In this document: positions 17,741 through 26,319 of the stretch, piece after piece
Position numbering within the stretch: position 1 is the stretch's first letter
Layout: every line of letters begins with the position of its first letter
NCBI RefSeq assembly: GCF_028994805.1
Contig: NZ_JAJQQP010000006.1
Location: 310,001-374,000, forward strand
Reading direction: 5' to 3'
From: Promicromonospora iranensis
Lineage (GTDB): Bacteria; Actinomycetota; Actinomycetes; Actinomycetales; Cellulomonadaceae
Length of the DNA stretch: 64,000 bases
Position numbers and translations under genes: made by a program
Notes under the pieces: generated by a model
Seen by the model: only the letters and a program-made list of their open reading frames with translations
What the model was told of the DNA's origin: nothing
Database searches by the model: none

Positions 17741-20700
17741 ATGCCCACCGCCACCGCTGCCAAGAGCGACGACTTCGTCCACCTCCACGTCCACACCGAG
17801 TTCTCGATGCTGGACGGCGCGGCGAGGATCGGCGACCTCATGGAGGAGGTCGGGCGGCAGGGCCAGAAGGCCATCGCGACGACCGACCACGGGTACCTGT
17901 TCGGCGCGCACGAGTTCTGGGCACAGGCGCAGAAGGCCGGTATCAAGCCGATCATCGGCGTCGAGGCGTACGTCACGCCGGGTACCAGCCGGTTCGACCA
18001 GACGCGCGTGCGCTACGGCGAGGCGGGCCAGGAGTCGGACGACGTCTCGGCGCGCGGTGCGTACACCCACATGACGTTGCTGAGCAAGAACAACACCGGC
18101 ATGCACAACCTGTTCCGGGCGTCATCGCTGGCCTCTCTGGAAGGCCAGATGGGCAAGTGGCCGCGCATGGACAGGGACCTGCTGGAGAAGTACTCCGACG
18201 GACTCATCGCGACGACCGGCTGCCCGTCGAGCGAGATCCAGGTGCGGCTGCGGCTGGGCCAGTGGGACGAGGCGGTCCGGCAGGCGGGCGAGCTGCAGGA
18301 GATCTTCGGCAAGGAGAACTACTTCGTCGAGCTGATGGACCACGGGCTCGACATCGAGACCCGCGTGACCAAGCAGCTCATCGAGCTGAGCAAGACGATC
18401 GGCGCGCCGCTCGTGGCCACCAACGACCTGCACTACGTGCGCGAGGAGGACGCGACCAGCCAGGAAGCACTGCTCGCGATCAACTCCGGATCCACCCTGG
18501 ACGACCCGAACCGGTTCCGGTTCGGCGGCACCGGCTACTACGTGAAGTCGGCCGCCGAGATGCGGCAGATCTTCAAGGAGCTCCCTGAGGCGTGCGACAA
18601 CACCCTGCTCATCGCCGAGCAGTGCGAGGTCTCGTTCAACGACAAGGCCAACTACATGCCGCGCTTCCCCGTGCCCGAGGGGGAGGACGAGATCTCGTGG
18701 TTCATCAAGGAGGTCGAGGCAGGACTGCTCCGCCGGTACCCGAACGGGTACTCGGACGAGGTGCGCAAGCAGGCGGACTACGAGGTCGAGGTCATCATCC
18801 AGATGGGCTTCCCTGGGTACTTCCTCGTGGTCGCCGACTTCATCAACTGGTCGAAGCAGCAGGGCATCCGCGTGGGACCGGGCCGCGGTTCCGCCGCCGG
18901 GTCGATGGTGTCGTACCTGATGGGCATCACCGAGCTGGACCCGCTGGTGCACGGCCTCATCTTCGAGCGGTTCCTGAACCCCGAGCGCGTCTCCATGCCT
19001 GACGTCGACGTGGACTTCGACGAGCGCCGGCGCGGTGAGGCCATCCGGTACGTCACGGAGAAGTACGGCGACGACCGCGTGGCGATGATCGTCACCTACG
19101 GCACCATCAAGGCCAAGCAGGCGGTCAAGGACTCCGCACGCCTGCTCGGGTTCCCCTTCGCGATGGGGGAGAAGCTCACCAAGGCGATGCCGCCTGCCGT
19201 CATGGGCAAGGACATCCCGCTGTCGGGCATCTTCGACCCGAAGCACGAGCGGTACTCGGAGGCGTCGGAGTTCCGCCAGGTGCACGACACCGACCCCGAG
19301 GCGCAGCGGGTCGTCGAGCTCGCGCGCGGTATCGAGGGCCTGAAGCGGCAGTGGGGCGTGCACGCGGCCGGCGTCATCATGTCGAGCGACCCGCTGATCG
19401 ACATCATCCCGATCATGAAGCGCCCGCAGGACGGCGCGATCATCACGCAGTTCGACTACCCGACGTCCGAGGGCCTCGGCCTCATCAAGATGGACTTCCT
19501 GGGGCTGCGTAACCTCACGATCCTCGACGACGCGCTCGAGAACATCGTGATGAACGGCAAGGACCCGGTCGACATCGAGCACGTCGAGCTCGACGACAAG
19601 GCCACCTACGAGCTGCTCGCCAGCGGCAACACGCTCGGCGTGTTCCAGCTCGACGGAGGGGCCATGCGCTCCCTGCTGCGGCAGATGCGGCCCGACAGCT
19701 TCGAGGACGTCTCCGCCGTCATCGCCCTGTACCGGCCCGGGCCGATGGGCATGAACTCGCACATCAACTATGCGCTGCGCAAGAACGGGCAGCAGAAGAT
19801 CGAGGCGATCCACCCGGCTGTCGAAGAGCCGTTCGCGGAGATCTTGGACGAGACGTACGGCCTGATCGTCTACCAGGAGCAGGTGCAGCGCGCCGCCCAG
19901 ATCATGGCCGGTTACTCGCTGGGCCAGGCCGACCTGCTGCGCCGGGCCATGGGGAAGAAGAAGCCAGAGGTGCTGGCCAAGGAGTACGTCAACTTCGAGA
20001 AGGGCGCCAAGGACAAGGGATACAAGCCCGACGCGATCAAGGCGGTCTGGGACACGCTGGTCCCGTTCGCCGGGTACGCGTTCAACAAGGCGCACTCCGC
20101 CGGCTACGGCCTCGTTGCGTACTGGACCGCCTACCTCAAGGCGAACTACCCGGCCGAGTACATGGCCGGACTGCTCCAGTCGGTGGGCGACAACAAGGAC
20201 AAGATGGCGCTCTACCTCAACGAGTGCCGTCGCATGGGCATCACGGTGCTCCCGCCGGACGTCAACGACTCGTCGGCGAAGTTCACGGCCGTCGGGGGAG
20301 ACATCCGCTTCGGCCTCACCGGCGTGCGGAACGTGGGCCGCAACGTCGTGGACGCGATCGTGGCGGCCCGTGAGGAGAAGGGCGTCTACACGTCGTTCCA
20401 GGACTTCCTCGACAAGGTGCCCGCGCCGGTCTGCAACAAGCGCACCATCGAGTCGCTCATCAAGGCAGGGGCGTTCGACTCGCTCGGGCACACGCGGCGC
20501 TCGCTGCTCGTGGTGCACGAGCAGGCCGTCGACTCCGTGATCAGCGTCAAGCGCAAGGAAGCGGAGGGTCAGTTCGACCTCTTCGCCGACTTCGGCGGCG
20601 GGGGCGACGACGACGCCGGCATGGGCTTCTCCATCGAGGTCCCGGACCTGCCCGACTGGGAGAAGAAGCAGAAGCTGCAGTTCGAGCGGGAGATGCTCGG

Positions 20701-21292
20701 CCTGTACGTGAGCGACCACCCGCTGTCCGGGCTGGAGCACGTGCTCCAACGGGCAGCCGACACGTCGATCGCCTCGCTGATCACCGACGAGCACCGGCCG
20801 GACAACTCAGTGGTGACCGTCGCGGGCCTGCTCACCTCGGTACAGCGCAAGATGAGCAAGAACGGCAACCCGTGGGCCGCGGTGACCGTGGAGGACCTGG
20901 AGGGCGCCGTCGAGGTCATGTTCTTCGGCGAGACCTACCTTGCGTACTCGACGATGCTCGCGGAGGACCAGGTGGTGGTGCTGCGCGGCAAGGTGCGGCG
21001 CCGGGACGAGTCGATGTCGCTCCAGGCCATGGAGGTCGCGCTGCCCGACATCACCGTCGGGTCGGACTCGCCGCTGGCCGTCACCGTGCCGCACAGCCGG
21101 GCCGTCGAGCCCGTCATCGTGCGGCTGCGGGAGGTGCTGGCGACGCACCCGGGATCGGCCGAGGTGCACGTCGTCGTGGCCGAGCCGGGCAAGAAGACCC
21201 TGGTGCGGGCCTCCGACAGCCTGCGTGTGGAGAAGTCGCCCGCCCTCTTCGGTGATCTGAAGGCGCTGCTCGGGCAGGGCTGCCTCTCGTGA
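17741..21292 (+). CDS. dnaE: DnaE, replicative DNA polymerase III alpha subunit
   Basis: DnaE is the replicative polymerase. The 1183-residue protein starts with a PHP domain (HLHVHTEFSMLDG, TTDHGYLFG) whose metal ligands look intact, then the polymerase core with GPGRGSAAGSMVSYLMGI and the catalytic PDVDVDFDERRR near 420-430. The finger/tau-binding region, a helix-hairpin-helix region and an OB fold (about 995-1085) follow. Length and order fit the essential actinobacterial DnaE1 rather than the mutagenic DnaE2. It appears to be transcribed as a leaderless message. The stop overlaps the Nudix gene by four bases. Confidence 0.97.
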   Translation: MPTATAAKSDDFVHLHVHTEFSMLDGAARIGDLMEEVGRQGQKAIATTDHGYLFGAHEFWAQAQKAGIKPIIGVEAYVTPGTSRFDQTRVRYGEAGQESDDVSARGAYTHMTLLSKNNTGMHNLFRASSLASLEGQMGKWPRMDRDLLEKYSDGLIATTGCPSSEIQVRLRLGQWDEAVRQAGELQEIFGKENYFVELMDHGLDIETRVTKQLIELSKTIGAPLVATNDLHYVREEDATSQEALLAINSGSTLDDPNRFRFGGTGYYVKSAAEMRQIFKELPEACDNTLLIAEQCEVSFNDKANYMPRFPVPEGEDEISWFIKEVEAGLLRRYPNGYSDEVRKQADYEVEVIIQMGFPGYFLVVADFINWSKQQGIRVGPGRGSAAGSMVSYLMGITELDPLVHGLIFERFLNPERVSMPDVDVDFDERRRGEAIRYVTEKYGDDRVAMIVTYGTIKAKQAVKDSARLLGFPFAMGEKLTKAMPPAVMGKDIPLSGIFDPKHERYSEASEFRQVHDTDPEAQRVVELARGIEGLKRQWGVHAAGVIMSSDPLIDIIPIMKRPQDGAIITQFDYPTSEGLGLIKMDFLGLRNLTILDDALENIVMNGKDPVDIEHVELDDKATYELLASGNTLGVFQLDGGAMRSLLRQMRPDSFEDVSAVIALYRPGPMGMNSHINYALRKNGQQKIEAIHPAVEEPFAEILDETYGLIVYQEQVQRAAQIMAGYSLGQADLLRRAMGKKKPEVLAKEYVNFEKGAKDKGYKPDAIKAVWDTLVPFAGYAFNKAHSAGYGLVAYWTAYLKANYPAEYMAGLLQSVGDNKDKMALYLNECRRMGITVLPPDVNDSSAKFTAVGGDIRFGLTGVRNVGRNVVDAIVAAREEKGVYTSFQDFLDKVPAPVCNKRTIESLIKAGAFDSLGHTRRSLLVVHEQAVDSVISVKRKEAEGQFDLFADFGGGGDDDAGMGFSIEVPDLPDWEKKQKLQFEREMLGLYVSDHPLSGLEHVLQRAADTSIASLITDEHRPDNSVVTVAGLLTSVQRKMSKNGNPWAAVTVEDLEGAVEVMFFGETYLAYSTMLAEDQVVVLRGKVRRRDESMSLQAMEVALPDITVGSDSPLAVTVPHSRAVEPVIVRLREVLATHPGSAEVHVVVAEPGKKTLVRASDSLRVEKSPALFGDLKALLGQGCLS

Positions 21293-21804
21293 CCGAGGCC
21301 GGGGACGTCGGGACCGACCGCTACCGCGAGGCCGATCACGACCGTTTCGCGCTTGTGCCCGCTGCCTACGTCTTCTTCCGGCGGGAGGGCCAGGTGCTGC
21401 TCCAGCTACGACAGGGCACCGGCTACCGCGACGGGTACTGGGCCTGCGCGGCGGCCGGTCACGTCGAGGAGGGCGAGTCGGTGATCGACACCGCGGTGCG
21501 CGAGGCCCACGAGGAGCTCGGCGTGGTCGTGGCGCCGGAGGACGTGCGGCCGCTGACCGTCCTGCACCGCGGCGAGCCGGGCGGACCCGCCATCGAGCAG
21601 CGCGTCGACTTCATGTTCGAGGTCACCCGGTGGACCGGTACGCCGTCGATCCAGGAGCCCGAGAAGGCTGCCGACCTGGCGTGGTTCCCGTTCGTGGCGC
21701 TCCCGGAGCCGCTCGTCCCGCACGAGGCGGTGGTGCTGCGGGCAGTGCACGACGCCGGCCGGCACGGCACCGAGATGCCGCGCCTGCTGACGTACGGCTT
21801 CTGA
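21289..21804 (+). CDS. Nudix hydrolase
   Basis: This 171-residue protein has a full Nudix box, GHVEEGESVIDTAVREAHEELGV, at about 64-86, fitting GX5EX7REUXEEXGU. Nudix enzymes hydrolyse nucleoside diphosphates linked to another group; the substrate is not evident. The GTG start overlaps the dnaE stop by four bases, so it is co-translated with the polymerase. A nucleotide-pool cleaning role would fit that neighbour, but this is inference. Confidence 0.88.
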   Translation: MTEAGDVGTDRYREADHDRFALVPAAYVFFRREGQVLLQLRQGTGYRDGYWACAAAGHVEEGESVIDTAVREAHEELGVVVAPEDVRPLTVLHRGEPGGPAIEQRVDFMFEVTRWTGTPSIQEPEKAADLAWFPFVALPEPLVPHEAVVLRAVHDAGRHGTEMPRLLTYGF

Positions 21805-21860
21805 CCGGCCCCCAAGGTGCCCGTGCCCTCGTACGGGGCCCGGTTTGCTCCTCCCACCGT

Positions 21861-21926
21861 CTCTTCGAGGTCTAAGTTTCTCCGTTCTGAAACGGTTCAG
21901 AGCGGAGAAACCTAGACCTCGAAGAG
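21861..21926. terminator. Bidirectional terminator between the Nudix gene and hisD
   Basis: A 31-bp stem (21861-21891 with 21896-21926) around the tetraloop ACGG, matching at 29 of 31 positions. One mismatch is a G-U pair on each strand's RNA in turn, so it is equally good both ways. It separates convergent genes. Confidence 0.8.
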
Positions 21927-21960
21927 GTGGGGCAGCGGTCGAACGGCTCCTCGCGGACCG

Positions 21961-23286
21961 TCAGTGGAACCTGCCCCGGACCGCCTCGCCGTGCGCGGGC
22001 AGGTCCTCGTCGTTGGCGATGGCGACGATGCGGTCGGCGAGCTCCTCGAGGGCGTCCCGCGTGTACTCGACCTGCTGCACCGACTTCAGGAAGCTGTGCA
22101 CGCCCAGGCCGCTCGCGAAGTGCGCGGTGCCTCCGGTCGGCAGCACGTGGTTGGACCCGGCCATGTAGTCGCCCAGCGACACCGGCGACCACGGTCCGAC
22201 GAAGATCGCACCGGCGCTGTGCACACGTGAGGCGACCCGGGCGGCGTCGGCCGTCTGGATCTCGAGGTGCTCCGCGCCGTAGGCGTTGACGACGGCCACA
22301 CCGGCGTCGATGTCGTCCACCAGGACGACCGCGGACTGAGGGCCGTCGAGGGCACGCGCCACGCGGGTGGAGTGCTTGGTGGCCGACGCGAGGTCCAGAA
22401 CCCGCGCCTCGACCGCGGACGCCAGCTCGACCGAGTCGGTGACCAGCACGGACGCGGCCATCGGGTCGTGCTCGGCCTGGCTGATCAGATCGAGGGCCAC
22501 GTGCCCGGGGTCGGCGCTGCTGTCGGCGAGGACGGCGATCTCGGTGGGTCCGGCCTCGGCGTCGATCCCGACGATGCCGCGCACGAGCCGCTTCGCCGCG
22601 GCGACGTAGACGTTGCCGGGGCCGGTGATCACGTCGACGGGTTCGCACAGCGTCTCGCCGTCCTGCGGCTCGCTCCCGGCGACGCCGTACGCGAACATCG
22701 CCACCGCCTGTGCGCCGCCGACCGCGTAGACCTCGTCCACGCCCAGGAGCGCGCACGCGGCGAGGATCGTCGGGTGCGGCAAGCCACCGTTGTCCTTCTG
22801 CGGCGGTGAGGCGACGGCGAGGCCGGGCACGCCCGCCTCCTGCGCCGCGACGACGTTCATCACGACCGACGACGGGTACACCGCCAGCCCGCCCGGCGCA
22901 TAGAGGCCGACCCGCTGGACCGGAATCCAGCGCTGCCGCACGACGGCGCCCGGCGCGAGGTCGGTCACGTGGTCGGCGGGGAGCTGCTCGGCGTGCGTCC
23001 GGCGGACACGGCGGATCGACTCCTCCAGGGCGCGACGCACCAGCGGCGTCAGGCTGTCAAGAGCATCCGTCAGCGCGGTGGTGGGCACCCGCAGGTGCTC
23101 CGGCGCGATCCCGTCGAACCGCAGACCGATCTCACGCAACGCAGCCGCGCCGCCCTCGCGGACCTGGCGCAGCAACGGCTCGACCACATGGACGGCCTCG
23201 TCCACTCCGGCCTCGGCACGGGGTAGGACGTCGAGGAGGGCGCGCCGGCCGAGTGGTCGGCCGCGTAGGTCGATGCGTTGGATCAC
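21961..23286 (-). CDS. hisD: HisD, histidinol dehydrogenase
   Basis: HisD oxidises histidinol to histidine in two NAD-dependent, zinc-assisted steps. The 441-residue protein shows the family segments [50 protein letters not shown] and [16 protein letters not shown]. The reverse-strand GTG at 23286 has TAGACT six bases upstream, so it is read as leaderless. It is separated from hisC by 5.7 kb and lies on the opposite strand, whereas in many actinobacteria hisD leads the his operon. Confidence 0.97.
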   Translation of the reverse strand: MIQRIDLRGRPLGRRALLDVLPRAEAGVDEAVHVVEPLLRQVREGGAAALREIGLRFDGIAPEHLRVPTTALTDALDSLTPLVRRALEESIRRVRRTHAEQLPADHVTDLAPGAVVRQRWIPVQRVGLYAPGGLAVYPSSVVMNVVAAQEAGVPGLAVASPPQKDNGGLPHPTILAACALLGVDEVYAVGGAQAVAMFAYGVAGSEPQDGETLCEPVDVITGPGNVYVAAAKRLVRGIVGIDAEAGPTEIAVLADSSADPGHVALDLISQAEHDPMAASVLVTDSVELASAVEARVLDLASATKHSTRVARALDGPQSAVVLVDDIDAGVAVVNAYGAEHLEIQTADAARVASRVHSAGAIFVGPWSPVSLGDYMAGSNHVLPTGGTAHFASGLGVHSFLKSVQQVEYTRDALEELADRIVAIANDEDLPAHGEAVRGRFH

Positions 23287-23292
23287 CTGACC

Positions 23293-23298
23293 AGTCTA
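23293..23298 (-). promoter_or_regulatory. -10 box of a leaderless hisD promoter
   Basis: TAGACT on the reverse strand, six bases before the hisD GTG. It lies 15 bases from the divergent -10 box at 23314-23319, so the two promoters overlap. Confidence 0.6.
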
Positions 23299-23313
23299 TG
23301 GCGGCGAGCGGGA

Positions 23314-23319
23314 GACAAT
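23314..23319 (+). promoter_or_regulatory. -10 box of the S4-protein gene
   Basis: GACAAT ends 6 bases before GTG 23326. It is divergent from and overlaps the hisD promoter region. Confidence 0.45.
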
Positions 23320-23325
23320 GCTGTG

Positions 23326-23586
23326 GTGTCCAACTCTGCATCCCACCCAGCATCCGATTCCGGCTCCGTACCCGAGGTCCCGATCCGGGACGACGTCATC
23401 CGCCTGGGCCAGTTCCTGAAGCTCGCCGACCTCGCCGAGGACGGCGCGCAGGCGCGTGACCTCATCGCCGACGGCGAGGTGCGGGTCAACGGCGAGGTCG
23501 AGACCCGCCGTGGCCGCCAGCTCGTGCGCGGCGACGTGGTCAGCGTGGCGCTGGCGACGGGCGACGAGCAGGCAAAGGTCAGCTGA
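23326..23586 (+). CDS. S4-domain RNA-binding protein
   Basis: This 86-residue protein consists mostly of one S4 domain: IRLGQFLKLADLAEDGAQARDLIADGEVRVNGEVETRRGRQLVRGDVV. Small stand-alone S4 proteins of the YbcJ/RsgI-like type bind structured RNA, often rRNA; the exact role is unknown. GTG 23326 is chosen over GTG 23323 because of its distance from the -10 box. The gene is transcribed away from hisD. Confidence 0.82.
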   Translation: MSNSASHPASDSGSVPEVPIRDDVIRLGQFLKLADLAEDGAQARDLIADGEVRVNGEVETRRGRQLVRGDVVSVALATGDEQAKVS

Positions 23587-23608
23587 CCCACAACCAAGGT
23601 GGTGGGTG

Positions 23609-24013
23609 TCAGGAGGCCATGTAGGTCGAGGCCATCACCTTGTCGACGGTCACGCGCAGGACCACGCGCTCCGGGTTCGGGCTCAGCTGGCGGTAGCGGC
23701 GCGCGTACCGTGCGACGGCGTCGGCGATCTCGGCCTCGTCCTCGCTGACGGCGATGGTGCCCTCGAGCGTGATCCAACGGCCGCCGGCGACCTGGCAGAG
23801 CGCGGCGCGCGGGGGTCCGCCGTCGGGCAGGGGGGTGGCGTTGCGGGCCTTGAACGAGGTGCGGTTCGTCGTGATCCGCGCGACCCCGGCGTCGGCGTCC
23901 CAGGTGAAGGCGACGGGGACCACGTGCGGGGTCCCGTCGGGGCGAAGGGTGGTGAGGGTCGCGAGGTGGCGCTCGGTGACGAAGACGAGCTGCTCGGGGT
24001 TGAGTCGGATCAC
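23609..24013 (-). CDS. PPOX-class F420-dependent oxidoreductase-like protein
   Basis: This 134-residue protein has the split-barrel flavin/F420-binding fold of the pyridoxamine 5'-phosphate oxidase superfamily: VTERHLATLTTLRPDGTPHVVPVAFTWD, ITTNRTSFKARN and WITLEGTIAVSEDEAEI. Short actinobacterial members mostly bind F420 or heme-like cofactors; the substrate is unknown. The reverse-strand GTG has TAGACT at 24020-24025, six bases upstream. It converges with the S4 gene, 22 bases apart. Confidence 0.8.
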   Translation of the reverse strand: MIRLNPEQLVFVTERHLATLTTLRPDGTPHVVPVAFTWDADAGVARITTNRTSFKARNATPLPDGGPPRAALCQVAGGRWITLEGTIAVSEDEAEIADAVARYARRYRQLSPNPERVVLRVTVDKVMASTYMAS

Positions 24014-24019
24014 GACGCG

Positions 24020-24025
24020 AGTCTA
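24020..24025 (-). promoter_or_regulatory. -10 box of the PPOX gene (leaderless)
   Basis: TAGACT on the reverse strand, six bases before the GTG at 24013. Confidence 0.55.
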
Positions 24026-24072
24026 GGTCGGGGTGGACGTGCGCCCAGCGGCGGGGGTGTGGGTTCCCCGTA

Positions 24073-24101
24073 TTCCCCGCGGTACCGGACCTGGCTAGCG
24101 T
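24073..24101 (+). promoter_or_regulatory. Predicted chitinase promoter
   Basis: TTCCCC (24073-24078), 17-bp spacer, TAGCGT (24096-24101), predicted start near 24108. The heptamer TTCCCCG occurs twice in tandem around the -35 box (24064-24070 and 24073-24079). Confidence 0.45.
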
Positions 24102-24143
24102 GCCTGACACATGCGCCACCCGGCGCGCGACCCGAGGAGTGCC

Positions 24144-25469
24144 ATGAGACGGCGTACATCGTTCCTGGCGGCGGGCGTCGCCGCCCTGCTCGTCAGCGGA
24201 CTGGCGATACCGGCTGTCGTCGCGCAGACCGGGCCGGTGGCACAGGCGGCCGTTGCCGGCTGCGCGGCGGCGACATGGGCCGAGGGCAGCACCTACGCCA
24301 CCGGCGATCAGGTGACCCACCTCGGCCGTGGGTATACCGCGCGGGTGGGGCACACCGCGCACGTCGGCGCCGGCTGGACGCCCGGCACCACGCCCAGCCT
24401 CTGGACCGACGACGGGGCGTGCGCCACCCAGCCCGACCCGGACCCGACCGATCCGACGCCCGACCCGGACCCCGATCCCACCGAGCCGACACCGGACCCC
24501 GAGCCCACGCCCACCGACTGCGGCCAGCGTCCGCGTCCGTCGGGCAAGGTTCTGCAGGGCTACTGGGAGAACTGGGACGGGGCGAGCAACGGCGTGCACC
24601 CCGGTCTCGGGTGGATCCCTGTCACGGACTCGCGCATCACGCAGCACGGCTACAACGTGGCGACCCTCGCGTTCCCCGTGATCCGGTCCGACGGCACGGT
24701 CCTGTGGGAGGACGGCATGGACTCCGGTGTGCGCGTGCCCACGCCCGAGGAGATGTGCGCGGCGAAGGAGAACGGGCTGACGATCCTGATGTCGATCGGC
24801 GGCGCCACCGCCGGGATCGACCTGTCCTCGCAGGCGGTGGCCGACCGGTTCGTCGAGACGATCGTGCCGATCCTGCGCGAGTACAACTTCGACGGGATAG
24901 ACATCGACATCGAGACGGGCCTGTCCGGCAGCGGCTCGATCACCCAGCTCTCGACGACGCAGGCCAACCTGATCCGGATCATCGACGGCGTGCTCGCCGG
25001 CATGCCCGCCGGGTTCGGGCTCACCATGGCGCCCGAGACGGCGTACGTCACCGGGGGCAGCGTCGTCTACGGCTCGATCTGGGGCTCCTACCTGCCGATC
25101 ATCAAGAAGTACGCAGACAACGGGCGGCTCTGGTGGCTCAACATGCAGTACTACAACGGGTCGATGTACGACTGCTCCGGCAACTCCTACGCGGCCGGCA
25201 CCGTCGAGGGCTTCCGGGCGCAGACCGACTGCCTGGACGCAGGGCTCACCATCCAGGGCACGACCATCCGCGTGCCCTACGACAAGCAGGTCCCGGGCCT
25301 GCCGGCCCAGCAGGGCGCGGGCGGCGGGTACATGGTGCCGTCCCTGGTGAGCCAGGCGTACGGCTCCTACGACGGGGCACTCAAGGGCCTCATGACCTGG
25401 TCGATCAACTGGGACGGCTCGCGCGGCTGGACCTTCGGCGACAACGTGAAGGGTCTGCAGGGGCGGTAG
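24144..25469 (+). CDS. Secreted GH18 chitinase with chitin-binding module
   Basis: Chitinases of family 18 cut beta-1,4-GlcNAc polymers by substrate-assisted catalysis. The 441-residue protein has a signal peptide (about 1-30), a CBM5/12-like module with the ATWAEGSTYATGDQVTHLGRGYTA pattern (about 36-85), a Pro/Asp/Thr linker with PDPDPTEP repeats (about 90-125), and a GH18 barrel. The barrel carries the catalytic FDGIDIDIE, whose final Glu is the acid. ATG 24144 follows GAGGAG; the in-frame ATG 24111 would add residues before the signal peptide. A terminator follows. Confidence 0.93.
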   Translation: MRRRTSFLAAGVAALLVSGLAIPAVVAQTGPVAQAAVAGCAAATWAEGSTYATGDQVTHLGRGYTARVGHTAHVGAGWTPGTTPSLWTDDGACATQPDPDPTDPTPDPDPDPTEPTPDPEPTPTDCGQRPRPSGKVLQGYWENWDGASNGVHPGLGWIPVTDSRITQHGYNVATLAFPVIRSDGTVLWEDGMDSGVRVPTPEEMCAAKENGLTILMSIGGATAGIDLSSQAVADRFVETIVPILREYNFDGIDIDIETGLSGSGSITQLSTTQANLIRIIDGVLAGMPAGFGLTMAPETAYVTGGSVVYGSIWGSYLPIIKKYADNGRLWWLNMQYYNGSMYDCSGNSYAAGTVEGFRAQTDCLDAGLTIQGTTIRVPYDKQVPGLPAQQGAGGGYMVPSLVSQAYGSYDGALKGLMTWSINWDGSRGWTFGDNVKGLQGR

Positions 25470-25511
25470 CGCCGGCGGCGTGGGTCCACCCGTCCGCCGT
25501 CGGGCAGCGCC

Positions 25512-25548
25512 CTGAGCCCCGGCGTTCTGTGCGAGCGCCGGGGCTCAG
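25512..25548. terminator. Terminator between chitinase and methyltransferase genes
   Basis: A perfect 13-bp stem CTGAGCCCCGGCG (25512-25524) and complement (25536-25548), 11-base loop, between convergent genes. Confidence 0.7.
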
Positions 25549-25561
25549 CGGGTCGCCGACA

Positions 25562-26236
25562 TCAGGGGCGCGGGCTGAGCGCGCGTACCACCGCGTACTG
25601 ATAGCGGTGGCCGCTGCCCGGGCGGCTCAGCCGTGTCCACCACGACTCGACCTCGCCGTGCTCCCCGAGGCGCTCGCGGACCATCGCGTCGGTGCGGCGG
25701 TGGAAGTAGCGGGGCGGGCCGTAGTCCTCGTCGGGCTTGGCCGCCGGGCCGACGGTCAGCTCCGACGCGCCCCACATGCCGACCGCGAACAGCCCGCCCG
25801 GCACCAGCACCCGGATGATCTCCGACAGTGCCGCGTCCAGCTCGGTGTCGTCGAGATGCATCAGGGTGCTCATGGACCACACCGCGTCGAAGCTATGGTC
25901 CTCGAACGGCAGGTCGGTCGCCGACGCGACGTGTGCGTCCAGGCTCGCCGCGCGGGCGACCTCGACCATGCCGGGGGAGAGGTCGGCTCCCGTGTACGCG
26001 AAGCCGGCGGCGGTGAACGCCGCACCGTCCAGGCCCGGTCCGCAGCCGACCTCCAGCACGGTGCGTGACCGCTCGTCCGTGAGCCGGGCCAGGAACTCCT
26101 CCCGGGCGGCGTCGCGCCACGATGGCATCGGCCGCAGGGCCCGGTCTGCGGCTTCCGCGTCGTAGTAGGCCCGGAAGTCCGCACGGCGCGCTTCCCGGTC
26201 CGCCGGTGGGTCGGGCGTGCTCGTGGTGGAGGTCAC
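25562..26236 (-). CDS. Class I SAM-dependent methyltransferase
   Basis: This 224-residue protein has the SAM-binding motif VLEVGCGPGLDGAAF (about 57-71), an acidic residue at the end of the second strand (TGADLS), and the post-motif segment FDAVWSMSTLMHLDD. These are the marks of small-molecule methyltransferases of the Methyltransf_11/25 group. The substrate is unknown. The reverse-strand GTG at 26236 has TAGAAT (26245-26250) eight bases upstream. It diverges from recQ, with 83 bases between. Confidence 0.85.
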   Translation of the reverse strand: MTSTTSTPDPPADREARRADFRAYYDAEAADRALRPMPSWRDAAREEFLARLTDERSRTVLEVGCGPGLDGAAFTAAGFAYTGADLSPGMVEVARAASLDAHVASATDLPFEDHSFDAVWSMSTLMHLDDTELDAALSEIIRVLVPGGLFAVGMWGASELTVGPAAKPDEDYGPPRYFHRRTDAMVRERLGEHGEVESWWTRLSRPGSGHRYQYAVVRALSPRP

Positions 26237-26306
26237 AGGACGTGATTCTAGGTACCGCGGACGCGGTCGGTGTGGATAACCCGCTCGCGGTGTCGGTGGC
26301 TGCTCT

Positions 26307-26312
26307 TAGGAT
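26307..26312 (+). promoter_or_regulatory. -10 box of a leaderless recQ promoter
   Basis: TAGGAT ends 7 bases before GTG 26320, fixing the start within a frame that is open upstream. Confidence 0.55.
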
Positions 26313-26319
26313 CGATGAT

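Noticed and set aside
18122-20794. An 890-residue reverse-strand open frame inside dnaE
   Set aside because: It is antisense to conserved polymerase motifs and of low-information composition; a GC-skewed shadow.
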